From the NCBI RefSeq assembly GCF_003131185.1, contig NZ_QFFU01000022.1:1-64000 (forward strand): a stretch of DNA of 64,000 nt, in the 5' to 3' direction. Both the position numbers and the translations under genes were made by a program. Origin of the DNA: Pseudomonas ovata. GTDB taxonomy: Bacteria; Pseudomonadota; Gammaproteobacteria; Pseudomonadales; Pseudomonadaceae. Under the pieces are notes generated by a model. That model did not search any database. It was not told where the DNA came from and saw only the letters and a program-made list of their open reading frames with translations. This document shows, piece by piece, positions 24,610-34,692 of the stretch (positions are counted from its first letter, which is position 1; the number at the start of each line of letters is the position of its first letter).

Positions 24610-25890
24610 TCAATCGGTGTGCCGGGCCAACCACGCCAGCGCCTCGGACACACAATAAAAAGACCCGAACACCAGGATCTCGTCATCGGCTGTCGCCTGC
24701 ACGCACTGTGCTTGCAGCGCCTGCGCGACATCCTGATAAGACGTCACATTCGCGCCAAGGTTCTGCAGGGTCGACTGCAATTGCACGACCGGTCGGGTAC
24801 GCGGCGTCGGCAAAGGCGCCACCGCCCAGTGCCGGATGCTGCCCTGCAACTCACCCACCACGCCCTCAAGGTCCTTGTCGGACAGCAGGCCGAATACGGC
24901 CAGGCGCCCGGCAGACAGCGGTCGCTGGGCCATGCGCTGCGCCAGGAAGCGGGCAGCATGCGGGTTGTGACCGACGTCCAGCAGCAACGTGAGGGGCTTG
25001 CCCTGCCAGCGCACGACCCGCCGATCCAGCCGCCCGACGATACGCGCATCCCTCAGCGCCTGACGCAATACATCAGCCTGCCAGGGCAGGTCGAGCTGGG
25101 CATAGGCCTGCAAGGCCAGGGCGGCATTTTCCATCGGCAGGTCGAGCAAGGGCACCTCACGCAGTTCAAGCGGGTGCCCTGCCCGGTCACGCCCCTGCCA
25201 GTGCCAGCCCCGCGCCTCGATGCTCAGATCGAAATCGCGGCCGCGCAGTGACAACGGACACGCCAGCTCGGCAGCACGCTCAAGCAATGGCGCCGGTGGA
25301 TCGAGATCACCACACAGCGCCGGCACACCGGCGCGCAAGATCCCGGCCTTTTCAAATGCCACCGATTCGCGGGTGTCGCCCAGCCAGTCGGCATGGTCCA
25401 GCCCGATGCTGGTCACCAGCGCCAGATCGGCATCGACCAGATTGACAGCATCCAGGCGCCCGCCCAGGCCGACTTCCAGTACCACGGCATCCAGTTGCGC
25501 CTGCTCGAACAGCCAGAACGCCGCCAGGGTGCCCATCTCGAAGTAAGTCAGGGTGATATCACCACGCGCAGCCTCGACAGCGGTAAAGGCTGCGCACAAC
25601 TGTGCATCGCTGGCCTGCTCGCCCTGCACCTGCACACGCTCGTTGTAGCGCAGCAGGTGCGGCGAGCTGTAGACGCCGACCTTCAGGCCCTGCGCCTGCA
25701 ACAGAGCTGCCAGGAAGGCACAGGTCGAGCCCTTGCCGTTGGTGCCGGTCACGGTAATCACCCGCGGTGCCGGCCGGGTCAGGCCCAGCTGGCGAGCGAC
25801 TTGCCGTGAACGGTCCAGCCCCATGTCGATGGCCGACGGGTGCAGTTGCTCCAGATAGGCAAGCCAGTCATCCAGCGTGCGCGCGGTCAT
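24610..25890 (-). CDS. folC: Dihydrofolate synthase / folylpolyglutamate synthase
   Basis: 426 residues. Adds glutamate to dihydropteroate and to reduced folates. The Mur-ligase-type P-loop is VTGTNGKGSTCAFL (about 46-59); the family motifs YSSPHLLRYNERVQV and GLGGRLDAVN follow. The start overlaps the accD stop by ATGA. It sits in the conserved accD-folC-SPOR-cvpA-purF order. Confidence 0.95.
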   Translation of the reverse strand: MTARTLDDWLAYLEQLHPSAIDMGLDRSRQVARQLGLTRPAPRVITVTGTNGKGSTCAFLAALLQAQGLKVGVYSSPHLLRYNERVQVQGEQASDAQLCAAFTAVEAARGDITLTYFEMGTLAAFWLFEQAQLDAVVLEVGLGGRLDAVNLVDADLALVTSIGLDHADWLGDTRESVAFEKAGILRAGVPALCGDLDPPAPLLERAAELACPLSLRGRDFDLSIEARGWHWQGRDRAGHPLELREVPLLDLPMENAALALQAYAQLDLPWQADVLRQALRDARIVGRLDRRVVRWQGKPLTLLLDVGHNPHAARFLAQRMAQRPLSAGRLAVFGLLSDKDLEGVVGELQGSIRHWAVAPLPTPRTRPVVQLQSTLQNLGANVTSYQDVAQALQAQCVQATADDEILVFGSFYCVSEALAWLARHTD

Positions 25891-26807
25891 ACGGTGGCCA
25901 GGTCCGGCTCGGCGGCAACGGCCTCAAAGACCGGCTTTGGTGTCTTTGGCGACGGCAGGCCCAGCATCTGTGCCAGCAGCCGGGCCATGCGCACGCGCAG
26001 TTCCTGGCGCGGGATGATCATGTCGATGGCGCCATGCTCGATGAGGAACTCGCTGCGCTGGAAACCTTCGGGCAGTTTCTCGCGCACGGTCTGCTCGATG
26101 ACGCGAGGACCGGCAAAGCCGACCAGCGCCTTGGGTTCGGCAATGATCACATCGCCCAGCATGGCCAGGCTGGCGGAAACGCCGCCGTAGACCGGGTCGG
26201 TCAGCACGGAGATGAACGGAATGCCTTCTTCGCGCAGACGTGCCAGCGCCGCCGAGGTCTTGGCCATCTGCATCAGGGAGATCAGCGCTTCCTGCATGCG
26301 CGCACCGCCGGAGGCCGAGAAGCAGATCATCGGGCAGCGGTGTTCAAGCGCGTAGTTGACTGCGCGTACAAAGCGCTCGCCAACGACAGCGCCCATCGAA
26401 CCGCCCATGAACGAGAATTCGAACGCCGACACCACGACAGGAATGTCCAGCAGCGTACCGCTCATGGAAATCAGGGCGTCTTTTTCGCCGGTCTGCTTTT
26501 GCGCAGCGACCAGGCGGTCCTTGTACTTTTTGCCATCGCGGAATTTCAGGCGGTCCACAGGCTCCAGGTCGACACCCAGCTCATTGCGGCCCTCGGCATC
26601 GAGGAAAATGTTCAGGCGCGCGCGCGCACCAATGCGCATGTGGTGATCGCACTTGGGGCAGACATCCAGGGTCTTTTCCAGTTCGGGGCGATACAGCACC
26701 GCTTCGCAGGAGGGGCACTTGTGCCACAGACCTTCAGGGACCGAGCTTTTCTTGACCTCGGAACGCATGATCGAAGGGATCAGTTTGTCTACCAACCAAT
26801 TGCTCAT
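25887..26807 (-). CDS. accD: Acetyl-CoA carboxylase carboxyltransferase, beta subunit
   Basis: 306 residues from the ATG at 26807 (MSNWLVDKLIPS); the frame is open upstream but non-coding. Partner of AccA in transferring the carboxyl group to acetyl-CoA for malonyl-CoA. The zinc ribbon is formed by CPSC (27-30) and CPKC (46-49). The crotonase-like core includes SASGGARMQEALISLMQM. It follows trpF after 254 bases and overlaps folC. Confidence 0.96.
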   Translation of the reverse strand: MSNWLVDKLIPSIMRSEVKKSSVPEGLWHKCPSCEAVLYRPELEKTLDVCPKCDHHMRIGARARLNIFLDAEGRNELGVDLEPVDRLKFRDGKKYKDRLVAAQKQTGEKDALISMSGTLLDIPVVVSAFEFSFMGGSMGAVVGERFVRAVNYALEHRCPMICFSASGGARMQEALISLMQMAKTSAALARLREEGIPFISVLTDPVYGGVSASLAMLGDVIIAEPKALVGFAGPRVIEQTVREKLPEGFQRSEFLIEHGAIDMIIPRQELRVRMARLLAQMLGLPSPKTPKPVFEAVAAEPDLATV

Positions 26808-27061
26808 GCTTTGCTTCTCCAGTACCGGTTCGGTTCCAGCACCTGACGCCTGTGCGTCGGGTGCATGCCCTTGACTAAATTCGTGATGTTGGCCGAAACA
26901 GACAGCCTGCGGCCGGCGCCTGGCCAGACCCGCCTGCTTTCGACCATGGTATTTACAATCCGGCCAGCGCCCATCAGGACCTGACCTGCTCAATAAGACC
27001 TGCCGATGCGGTTCGACACAGGGACAGGCTAATGGACGGCAGCACTTTGGCAACCGTCACA

Positions 27062-27682
27062 TCAGGCCCCACGCACAGCACGCATGAAAGCCCGTACCTT
27101 GTCGTGATCCTTGATGCCCTTGCGCAACTCCACCCCGCCACTGACATCCACCGCATAAGGCCTGACCTGTGCAATGGCCTGCGCCACGTTGTCCGGAGTC
27201 AGGCCACCGGCCAGAATCACCGGCTTTGCCAGGTCCTCGGGAATCAGGCTCCAGTCAAAGGCTTCTCCGGTGCCGCCCGGCACGCCGGGCACATAGGCAT
27301 CGAGCAACAGCCCGCTGGCCTTGGCGTATGTCCTGCAAGCGGCGGCGATGTCATCGCCAGGCCTGACCCGCAGCGCCTTGATGAACGGCCGGTGGTAACC
27401 GGCGCAGTCCTCGGGTGATTCATCGCCATGAAACTGCAGCAGGTCGAGCGCCACGGCCTCGAGGGTCTCGTTGAGCTCGCACCGGGTGGCATTGACGAAC
27501 AACCCGACCGTGGTGACGAACGGCGGCAAGGCGGCAATGATTGCCCGCGCCTGCAACACAGTGACCGCACGCGGGCTGGGCGGATAAAACACCAGCCCGA
27601 TGGCATCTGCGCCGGCATCCACGGCAGCCAGTGCATCTTCCATGCAGGTAATCCCGCAGATCTTGCTTCGAACGGCTGACAT
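27062..27682 (-). CDS. trpF: Phosphoribosylanthranilate isomerase
   Basis: 206 residues, one TIM-barrel domain. Third step of the tryptophan branch. SKICGITCMEDALAAVDAGAD carries the catalytic Cys near residue 8, LQFHGDE is typical of the family, and AGGLTPDNV and DVSGGVE form the phosphate site near the C terminus. It stands apart from other trp genes, between truA and accD, as usual in pseudomonads. Confidence 0.95.
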   Translation of the reverse strand: MSAVRSKICGITCMEDALAAVDAGADAIGLVFYPPSPRAVTVLQARAIIAALPPFVTTVGLFVNATRCELNETLEAVALDLLQFHGDESPEDCAGYHRPFIKALRVRPGDDIAAACRTYAKASGLLLDAYVPGVPGGTGEAFDWSLIPEDLAKPVILAGGLTPDNVAQAIAQVRPYAVDVSGGVELRKGIKDHDKVRAFMRAVRGA

Positions 27683-27741
27683 GTCGCGAAACCTCAGTCC
27701 TTTCGGAAAGTGCCGGATGTTAACAAATGCTGCTGCGATCG

Positions 27742-28596
27742 TCAGCCGGCAAGGCCAGTGAAGCCGGTGAGAAAATGCGGACCGATGTAACGTTCCGGCA
27801 AGGCGAACTCATCGTGGTACTCGACCTGCACCAGGTACAGGCCGAAAGGATGCGCCGTGACCCCGCCATTGCGCCGCACCCGGCTCTGCAAGACTTCCAG
27901 GGCCCATTGCGGCGGCCGCTCGCCGGTGCCGATGGTCATCAGGACACCTGCAATATTACGGACCATGTGATGCAAGAAGGCGTTGGCCCGCACATCAATG
28001 ACAATCATCTTGCCGTGACGGGTCACACGCAGGTGGTGCATTTTCTTGATGGGTGACTTGGCCTGGCATTGCCCGGCACGGAAGGCACTGAAATCGTGGG
28101 TACCAATCAGGTATTGCGCCGCCTCGGCCATGCGCTCGACATCCAGCGGCCGGTAGTTCCAGGTGACCTCCTGGCCCATGTGCGCCGGGCGGATCGGGTC
28201 GTTGTAGATCACATAGCGATAACGTCGGGCGATGGCCTTGAAGCGCGCATGAAAATGCGGCGGCATGACGCGCGCCCAGGTCACACTGACATCGTGCGGC
28301 AGGCTGGCATTGGTGCCCATGACCCAGGCTTTTTCAGAGCGCTCGACCGTGGTATCGAAGTGCACCACCTGACCGCAGGCATGCACCCCGGCGTCGGTGC
28401 GGCCGGCGCACTGCAGCGAGACGGGCGTTGCCGCCACCTTGCCAAGGGCATTTTCGAGAATTTCCTGGACGGTGGTCGCACTGCTGAGCTGACGCTGCCA
28501 GCCGTTGTAGCGCGAGCCCTTGTATTCGACGCCCAGCGCAATGCGGTAAACGCCCTCGGCAGCCGTTTCGGCAGCCGGGTTATCGATATTGGCCAA
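27742..28596 (-). CDS. truA: tRNA pseudouridine(38-40) synthase
   Basis: 284 residues. Isomerises uridines 38-40 of many tRNAs. The catalytic Asp is in CAGRTDAGVHACGQV (about 66-80). YKGSRYNGWQRQ near the N terminus and NAFLHHMVRNIAGVL are family motifs. It follows fimV after 83 bases and precedes trpF by 59. Confidence 0.96.
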   Translation of the reverse strand: MANIDNPAAETAAEGVYRIALGVEYKGSRYNGWQRQLSSATTVQEILENALGKVAATPVSLQCAGRTDAGVHACGQVVHFDTTVERSEKAWVMGTNASLPHDVSVTWARVMPPHFHARFKAIARRYRYVIYNDPIRPAHMGQEVTWNYRPLDVERMAEAAQYLIGTHDFSAFRAGQCQAKSPIKKMHHLRVTRHGKMIVIDVRANAFLHHMVRNIAGVLMTIGTGERPPQWALEVLQSRVRRNGGVTAHPFGLYLVQVEYHDEFALPERYIGPHFLTGFTGLAG

Positions 28597-28679
28597 GGAT
28601 TACAGCCTGAGAGGGTTACAAAAAGGGCGGCCATTATAAGGCGGCGGACAAAAGACGCCAGCCGCCCCGATGCATGATG

Positions 28680-31436
28680 TCAGGTCAGGCCTGCCAACAG
28701 CTCCCGCGCTTCGCTTTTCTGCCCTTCGTCACCCTCGTCGACTACTTCGCCAAGAATGTCGCGCGCGCCGTCGGCATCGCCCATGTCGATATAAGCCCGT
28801 GCCAGGTCCAGCTTGGTTGCCGCCTCGTCGGTGCCTGAAAGAAAATCGAATTCAGGCTCGTCATCGAAGGCCAACGCATCGTCGCTGGTGAAAGGCGCCG
28901 GCTCGTTGCGCGTGAAGGCCTGTTCTTCGAGCGGTGGGTTCTCCAGGCTCTGCGACAGACGATCGAGTTCGGCATTGACGTCGTCGATCTCGGAGGCAAA
29001 GGCTTCGCTGGCGTGCTCGGTTTCAATTTCGTCGGCCAAAGACAGGTCGAAATCCTCGGGCAGTTCCAGGTCAACGTTGGCGTGCTCAGGCTCGCTCGCA
29101 CCCAGGTCCAGCGGATCTTCACCCAAGCCTGCCAGGAAATCGTCCTCGTGACTGAGCACCGGATCATCGTCGGCCAGATCAAGGTCGAAGTCCGACAGAT
29201 TGTCAGGCTCGGGGCTCACCGCTGACAGCGGCTCGTCCATGACCGGCGTATCGCTGGCACCTGGCGCGTCGTCGAGCAGCAGGTCATCCAGGTCGTCCAC
29301 CGTGACCACATGATCTTCAGGCGCCGACTCAAGGGCATCCAGGCTCAGGTCAAACTCGTTTTCCAGCGGGTCGACTTCAGCCTCGTCCTGCGCCACGGCT
29401 GGCGGCTCAACGACTGGCTCGACCACCGGCGCCTGCTCGGGCTCGTCATCGGCCAGCAGTTCTTCCAGGTACTTGGCATCCAGTTCCGTCGACAGCGCCG
29501 CCGTAGTGGCGGCGACTGCGGCGGCAGCGGCAACGGCGGCCACAGGCGCTGCGGTATCGGCCACTTTAGGCTCTACAGGCAATGGCACAACGGCCGGCGC
29601 CAGCGCCGGCCCGGCCTCAGCTTGAAGCTTTCCCGCCGCCACCAGCTTTCGTTCATGAGCCGCGAACGCCTTGTGGTTGCCTTGCTCGGCGTAGATTTCC
29701 ATCAGTTTCAGACGCAGATCGTCGCGCTGCGGCTCTTCTCTGACCGACTCTTCCAGCAGTTCCACAGCCTGGTTCATGCGGCCATAGGCAATATGGATCT
29801 CGGCTTGCACCAGAGGATCGGTCGGTCGGTCGCGCGAGGCATTGGCAGCAGCGGCGGCCACGGCAGCCGGGGCCATTTTGTAGCTGGGCGAAGCGACGTC
29901 CAGGCCATCGAAGCTGTCGGCCGGCGCATTGAGTTCCATGTCGTTGGTGAACTGCGCTTCTTCGGCCAGGGCACGCGCCATGCGCTTGTGCTTGTCTTTC
30001 TCGGCCTTGGCATTGCGACGACGCGCCAGAAACAGCAGCAGCAAGGCCAGGACCAGCAAGGCGGCACCGCCAATCAGGCCAAGCATCACCGGGTTGTCGA
30101 GCACGGCCTTGAGCGGATCGGATTCAGGCTCGGCAGCCACAGGCTCCACCGCCAGCGGCTGATCGGCTGGTGGTGTGGCCACCTGGGCTGCCGCCAGGGC
30201 GTCTTCAGGTGCAACCTCACCGGCCGGCTTGATCGGCGCACCGGCGGCATCGACAGCAGTGGCCGGCAACGGTGCGACAGCCGGGGTGGCCGGCGCGGCC
30301 GGTGCGTTGGCTCCGGCCTGCATCTTGGCCAGTTGATCGTTCTTGAGTTCCATCAGGCGCTGCAGCTTGTCGAGCTGGCTCTGCAGATCGCCCATGCGGC
30401 TTTGCAGCTCGGCATTGTCACGACGCGTGGTGTCGAGCGCTTCCTGGGTCACCGCCAGCTTGTTGGCCAGGTCGGCATCGGCCGCCGCGCCTTTCTGGGC
30501 GGCGGGGCCGGCCGCGACCAGGCTGAGGTTATCCCTGGCTTCGACCTGGGCGGGGGCTGCGCCTGCACTGGCGCGGCGAGTGGCATCCACCTGACGACTG
30601 CCGGCAGGCGTCCTGCGGCCTTCGCGCCAGGCGCGGTATTGCTGGGCCACTTCGGCCACGGCCTGGCTTTGCGGCAAGGCGGTGGCCTGCGGCGCAGTCG
30701 GCAAGCGCAAGACCTGGCCTTTCTTGAGGCGGTTGATATTGCCATCGATGAACGCATCCGGATTCAGTGCCTGGATGGCCAGCATGGTCTGTTGAATGGT
30801 GCCGCCATTGCGCACCTTCGCCGCGATTTCCCACAGGGTATCGTTGTTGGAGGTGACGTAGCGGGCCGCCTTGTCGGCGCTCGGTGCCGGCAAAGGCGCC
30901 TCGGCAGGCGCTGCCGCAGCGGCCGCCGGGGCTTGCGGTGCCGGTGCAGCCACCGGCGGTGTCACCGATGGCAGTTGCGGGGCGGCCGCCGCAGGCACGG
31001 CTGCCGGCTTCTCGGCAGGCGCGGCAGCCGTTTCGAATTTGGGCGGGTCCAGCAGCAGGCTGTACTCACGCTGAGCACGGCCATTGGGCCACAGGACCTG
31101 TACCAGAAACTTTACGTAAGGATCACGCACCGGCTTGCTGGAAGTAATGCGCAAGACGCTCTTGCCACCGGGATTGATCACCGGGGTAAAGGTCAGGTCA
31201 CTGAGAAAGGCCTGCCGGGTCACGCCTGCCTGGGCGAAATCGGCCGTCGTGCCCAGGCTGGGCACCAGTTGCGAGGCGTTGATGCCCTTCGCATCCGTCA
31301 GCTCGATTTCAGCCAGCAGTGGCTGGTTCAGGGTCGACTTGACCGACAACTCACCAAGCCCCAACGCATGCACCATGCCCGATGACAGTGCCGAAGCTGC
31401 AGCGATTGCTACTACCAGTTTACGAACCTGAACCAT
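28680..31436 (-). CDS. fimV: FimV, inner-membrane LysM/TPR protein for type IV pili and polarity
   Basis: 918 residues. N-terminal signal (1-24), then a periplasmic part with a LysM peptidoglycan-binding domain near 187-241 (NDTLWEIAAKVR to GQVLRLP), a coiled coil around 330-370, a membrane segment near 453-472 (GGAALLVLALLLLFLARRR), and a long acidic cytoplasmic tail. The C terminus ends in the FimV TPR cap (LDLARAYIDMGDADGARDIL). FimV acts as a polar hub in twitching and secretion. Location upstream of truA fits the pseudomonad order. Confidence 0.95.
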   Translation of the reverse strand: MVQVRKLVVAIAAASALSSGMVHALGLGELSVKSTLNQPLLAEIELTDAKGINASQLVPSLGTTADFAQAGVTRQAFLSDLTFTPVINPGGKSVLRITSSKPVRDPYVKFLVQVLWPNGRAQREYSLLLDPPKFETAAAPAEKPAAVPAAAAPQLPSVTPPVAAPAPQAPAAAAAAPAEAPLPAPSADKAARYVTSNNDTLWEIAAKVRNGGTIQQTMLAIQALNPDAFIDGNINRLKKGQVLRLPTAPQATALPQSQAVAEVAQQYRAWREGRRTPAGSRQVDATRRASAGAAPAQVEARDNLSLVAAGPAAQKGAAADADLANKLAVTQEALDTTRRDNAELQSRMGDLQSQLDKLQRLMELKNDQLAKMQAGANAPAAPATPAVAPLPATAVDAAGAPIKPAGEVAPEDALAAAQVATPPADQPLAVEPVAAEPESDPLKAVLDNPVMLGLIGGAALLVLALLLLFLARRRNAKAEKDKHKRMARALAEEAQFTNDMELNAPADSFDGLDVASPSYKMAPAAVAAAAANASRDRPTDPLVQAEIHIAYGRMNQAVELLEESVREEPQRDDLRLKLMEIYAEQGNHKAFAAHERKLVAAGKLQAEAGPALAPAVVPLPVEPKVADTAAPVAAVAAAAAVAATTAALSTELDAKYLEELLADDEPEQAPVVEPVVEPPAVAQDEAEVDPLENEFDLSLDALESAPEDHVVTVDDLDDLLLDDAPGASDTPVMDEPLSAVSPEPDNLSDFDLDLADDDPVLSHEDDFLAGLGEDPLDLGASEPEHANVDLELPEDFDLSLADEIETEHASEAFASEIDDVNAELDRLSQSLENPPLEEQAFTRNEPAPFTSDDALAFDDEPEFDFLSGTDEAATKLDLARAYIDMGDADGARDILGEVVDEGDEGQKSEARELLAGLT

Positions 31437-31543
31437 AGCCCATCCCTTGTTAAATATTCCCCGAAGCTGAAGAACTTAGTTCCGCAATGGGTCTAAAGCG
31501 TGTTGTTGCTAGAGTATTTCTGCAAATTACCGACAAGTATCTT

Positions 31544-32554
31544 TTACACATGGTCTTTTATCAACAATTCACCCAACTGCACAGCATTGAGCGCAGCACC
31601 TTTGCGTGCATTATCTGACACAAGCCACAAACCGAGCTGCTTGGGGTCGTCCATCGAGCCACGCACCCGACCAACATAGACCACATCCTGACCCACTGCG
31701 TCGCCTACCGGCGTTGGATAGTCACCCGCCTCGACCCACTCGATCCCGGCTGCCGCCTCAAGGCGTTCATTGATGGCCTGCAGGTCGACATCCCTGGCGC
31801 CTTGCAGCGAAACGCTGAAGCTGTCGCCAAAAAACACAGGGACCTGAACGCAACTGGCCGCAACCTTCAGCAAAGGCAGACCCAGCAGTTGGCGCAACTC
31901 CAGGATCAGGCGTTTTTCCAGGGCCACATGACCGTCGGCATCGGGCGTGCCCACCTGCGCAAGCACGTTGAAAGCCACCTGGCGATCAAAAAAGCGCGGT
32001 TCCAGTGGACGGACATTGAGCAATTCGGCGGTCTGGCGTGCCAGCTCGCTGACGCCTTCGCGGCCCACGGTAGAGACGGCCAGGCAGGCCGTGACATCGA
32101 CGCGCTGAATGTCCAGCAAATCCTGCAAGGGTGCCAGGACCAGGGCCAGCGCAGTGGCCGACGGACTCGGACTGGCCACCAGGCACGCACCCGACAGGCC
32201 CGCCAGTCGTGCCGCATTGATTTCAGGCACCACCTGCGGCGCCTGGTCAGCCGGGAAAGCACCGGACAAATCGACCACCGAGCAGCCCGCTTGCAGCGCA
32301 CGCGGGGCAAAACTCAGGCTGACGGCGGGACCGGCGGCGAAAAACGCCAGGCGCACGCGAGAAAAATCGAAGGCATCGACTTCACGCACTCGTACGTTCT
32401 TGCCGCGAAAGGGCACTGAACTGCCGGCAGATTCGGCGCTGGCGAGCAAATGCAGCTCACCCACCGGAAAATCGCGCTCTTCAAGAATCTGGACAATGGT
32501 TTCGCCGACAGTACCGGTGGCGCCAATCACGGCGATATCAAAGGACTGGCTCAT
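31544..32554 (-). CDS. usg: USG-1-like aspartate-semialdehyde dehydrogenase homolog, catalytic Cys absent
   Basis: 336 residues with the N-terminal NADP-binding GATGTVGETI (11-20) of aspartate-semialdehyde dehydrogenases. The place of the nucleophile, normally N-P-N-C-S, reads S-P-S-P-S, with Pro131 in place of Cys. The dehydrogenase reaction is therefore not expected. Such homologs next to fimV are called Usg and have no assigned function. A true asd gene, which I recall directly upstream in P. aeruginosa, is not in this window; the next gene is a DUF1285 protein. Confidence 0.85.
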   Translation of the reverse strand: MSQSFDIAVIGATGTVGETIVQILEERDFPVGELHLLASAESAGSSVPFRGKNVRVREVDAFDFSRVRLAFFAAGPAVSLSFAPRALQAGCSVVDLSGAFPADQAPQVVPEINAARLAGLSGACLVASPSPSATALALVLAPLQDLLDIQRVDVTACLAVSTVGREGVSELARQTAELLNVRPLEPRFFDRQVAFNVLAQVGTPDADGHVALEKRLILELRQLLGLPLLKVAASCVQVPVFFGDSFSVSLQGARDVDLQAINERLEAAAGIEWVEAGDYPTPVGDAVGQDVVYVGRVRGSMDDPKQLGLWLVSDNARKGAALNAVQLGELLIKDHV

Positions 32555-32620
32555 GCAAAAACCTCAGGAAAAAACAGGGAGCGGCACTTTACGCGGGCAA
32601 CGCCTGTCAGGCAAACGAGG

Positions 32621-33181
32621 TCACGGCTCCAGGCCGAGGCAGAAAAAGGCCCCATGGCTCCAGACACCCAGCCAGCGCTGGCCGTCGATCTCACGCACCA
32701 CCGCCAGCTCGACCAGTTGGTAGAACACATTGCGATGAATCAGGGCCTCGAGGTTGTCACGCACCAGCACATACGGCGCAGGCTCCTGGGTCAGCGGGTC
32801 GGTGTGAACACGCAAGGGATGACCGGGGCCGACTTCGACTTCATCGTCGACGTGGGTCAGCAAGCGCAGGACCTGGGTTTCACCTTCGCCCGTCACCTGC
32901 AGGATCACGGCCACGAAGGGTGCGTCATCGACCTGGATGCCGACCTTTTCCACCGGCGTGACCAGGAAATAATCATCACCGTCGCGGCGAATGATCCGGG
33001 AAAACAGCCGCACCATCGGCTTGCGACTAATGGGCGAGCCCAGGTAGTACCAAGTGCCGTCGCGAGCGATACGCATGTCGATATCACCGCAGAATGCCGG
33101 ATTCCACAGGTGCACCGGCGGCAATGCACCACTTTTCGGAATCTGCCCCAGCAGATCGTTAACCTTGCCTGAATCACTCAT
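32621..33181 (-). CDS. DUF1285 family protein
   Basis: 186 residues, soluble, with the family motifs PPVHLWNPAFCGDIDMRIARDG and SPISRKPMVRLFSRIIRRD. Structures of this family exist but no function is established. It lies eight bases downstream of the DUF4823 lipoprotein gene and is probably cotranscribed. Confidence 0.88.
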   Translation of the reverse strand: MSDSGKVNDLLGQIPKSGALPPVHLWNPAFCGDIDMRIARDGTWYYLGSPISRKPMVRLFSRIIRRDGDDYFLVTPVEKVGIQVDDAPFVAVILQVTGEGETQVLRLLTHVDDEVEVGPGHPLRVHTDPLTQEPAPYVLVRDNLEALIHRNVFYQLVELAVVREIDGQRWLGVWSHGAFFCLGLEP

Positions 33182-33189
33182 GATGAGTC

Positions 33190-33792
33190 CTAACGGGAAA
33201 GTCCCAACAGACTGCGAGCGTAGTCTTCCAGGGGCGGACCAAGCAAATCTTCAGGACGGGTATCGTAAAGCGTCAGCAATCCGCCGCGACTGCGAATACG
33301 GGCGCTGTCGATCAGATAACGCGTACTGGTTTCAACCAGCATCAACTGGATGACGCCGCTGTCGATGCCCATGCGATCCAGTGCTTCTTCGTCTGCCCAC
33401 TGATCATAGGTGCCGATCCGGTCGTCAGCCCTGGCAAAACGCGCGTAGAGCAGATAGTGAGCACCGGCACTGCGCGCCTCGGTCAAGGCATCGTCAAGGC
33501 CGAGCGGCCCACGAGCACGGCGGACCATGGGAAAGAACTCAACAAAGTTATCGAAGGCCTCTTCAGCCACCACATTGGGGCGCGGGTAAGCCTTGCCAGG
33601 CGGCACGAAAGCGCCCTGAGCGATGTAGATGAAGGAGTCGGGTTGCAGGCGAAAGTTGCTGGTGCGCCGGGTCTGGCTATGATCGAGCAGGCCGGCATCG
33701 CTGAACTGCTCGCGCACCCCCTCCCCCATGTCACTCACTTTCATGCAACCGCCCAGCGCCACAAGCGCCAGCAGCAAGACCAGGCTACGCAT
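33190..33792 (-). CDS. DUF4823 family lipoprotein
   Basis: 200 residues from the second of two adjacent ATGs (33792), which has GGAGG six bases ahead; the first would have only three. A lipoprotein signal ends at LVALGGC (Cys16). The mature part has an alpha/beta pattern with ARSAGAHYLLYARFARADD. Function is unknown. It forms a two-gene unit with DUF1285. Confidence 0.82.
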   Translation of the reverse strand: MRSLVLLLALVALGGCMKVSDMGEGVREQFSDAGLLDHSQTRRTSNFRLQPDSFIYIAQGAFVPPGKAYPRPNVVAEEAFDNFVEFFPMVRRARGPLGLDDALTEARSAGAHYLLYARFARADDRIGTYDQWADEEALDRMGIDSGVIQLMLVETSTRYLIDSARIRSRGGLLTLYDTRPEDLLGPPLEDYARSLLGLSR

Positions 33793-33895
33793 CATATTCC
33801 TCCCAGAGGCCGGTGACGAAAAACCGGCGAATGGTCGCCTGATGCAGCTTCCGCGCCATTTCCACCCGGATTGCAGACAGATTCGACCGGCCGCC

Positions 33896-34558
33896 TTATT
33901 TATCGGCAGGATCGAGTGCTGGCTCAGGATGGCTGTCGGCATCACGCTTGCGCTTGTTGCCCATGCGCACGCCAATGTCCATCAGGAACTGGAAAAACCC
34001 CTCCTGGTCTTCGAGCACATTGCTCCAGAACGGCGAGTGGTACAGCGCCACGGCGCCGTGCACCAGCGCCCACGCCGCGCAGTAATGGAAATACGGGGGA
34101 ACGTCTTCAAGCTTGCCTTCGTTGATCCGTCCCTTGATCAGCAGGGTCAGGTGCTCGAAGTTGGACGCGCGGATGCGGTGCAGTTCTTCGACCAGTTCGG
34201 GCACCTGATTGCCCTTGACGACCTTTTCTTCAAGACGATCAAACAACCGGTAACGCTGCGGGTCACGCATACGGAATTCGAAATAGGCGCGCGACAGCGC
34301 TTCCTTGTCCTTGTCGACATCGGCCGAATGCAGCAGCGTATTCAGGTCGCGCTCATAATCAAGCATCAGGCGCAGGTAGATTTCAGCCTTGGATTTGAAG
34401 TGCTTGTAGATCGTCCCTTTGCCGATGCCGACCGCGTCGGCAATCATTTCGACGGTGACGCTGTCTTCGCCCTGTTCCAGAAACAGCTTTAGCGCAGTGT
34501 CGAGGATTTCCTGCTCACGACGGCGAAATTCACGGACCTTTCGAGGTTCTTTTTGCAT
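33896..34558 (-). CDS. TetR family transcriptional regulator
   Basis: 220 residues. The helix-turn-helix lies at about 18-60 (ILDTALKLFLEQGEDSVTVEMIADAVGIGKGTIYKHFKSK is read in two parts: AADAVGIGKGTIYKHF-type recognition helix). The C-terminal ligand-binding domain gives no hint of the inducer. It stands between a LysE-type exporter gene and the lipoprotein gene, each with over 100 bases of spacing, so it could control either or itself. Confidence 0.9.
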   Translation of the reverse strand: MQKEPRKVREFRRREQEILDTALKLFLEQGEDSVTVEMIADAVGIGKGTIYKHFKSKAEIYLRLMLDYERDLNTLLHSADVDKDKEALSRAYFEFRMRDPQRYRLFDRLEEKVVKGNQVPELVEELHRIRASNFEHLTLLIKGRINEGKLEDVPPYFHYCAAWALVHGAVALYHSPFWSNVLEDQEGFFQFLMDIGVRMGNKRKRDADSHPEPALDPADK

Positions 34559-34692
34559 AGTGAGTCAATCTGCAAGGCTTAAATCGAAGCCCGGTATTAT
34601 GCCTGTCTGGCGCGAAATTGCACGGATCATCCACGCGCTGCGACAGTGCGCAACCGGCAAATCTGCCGGTGTTTCAGCCCACATTCAAGGTG

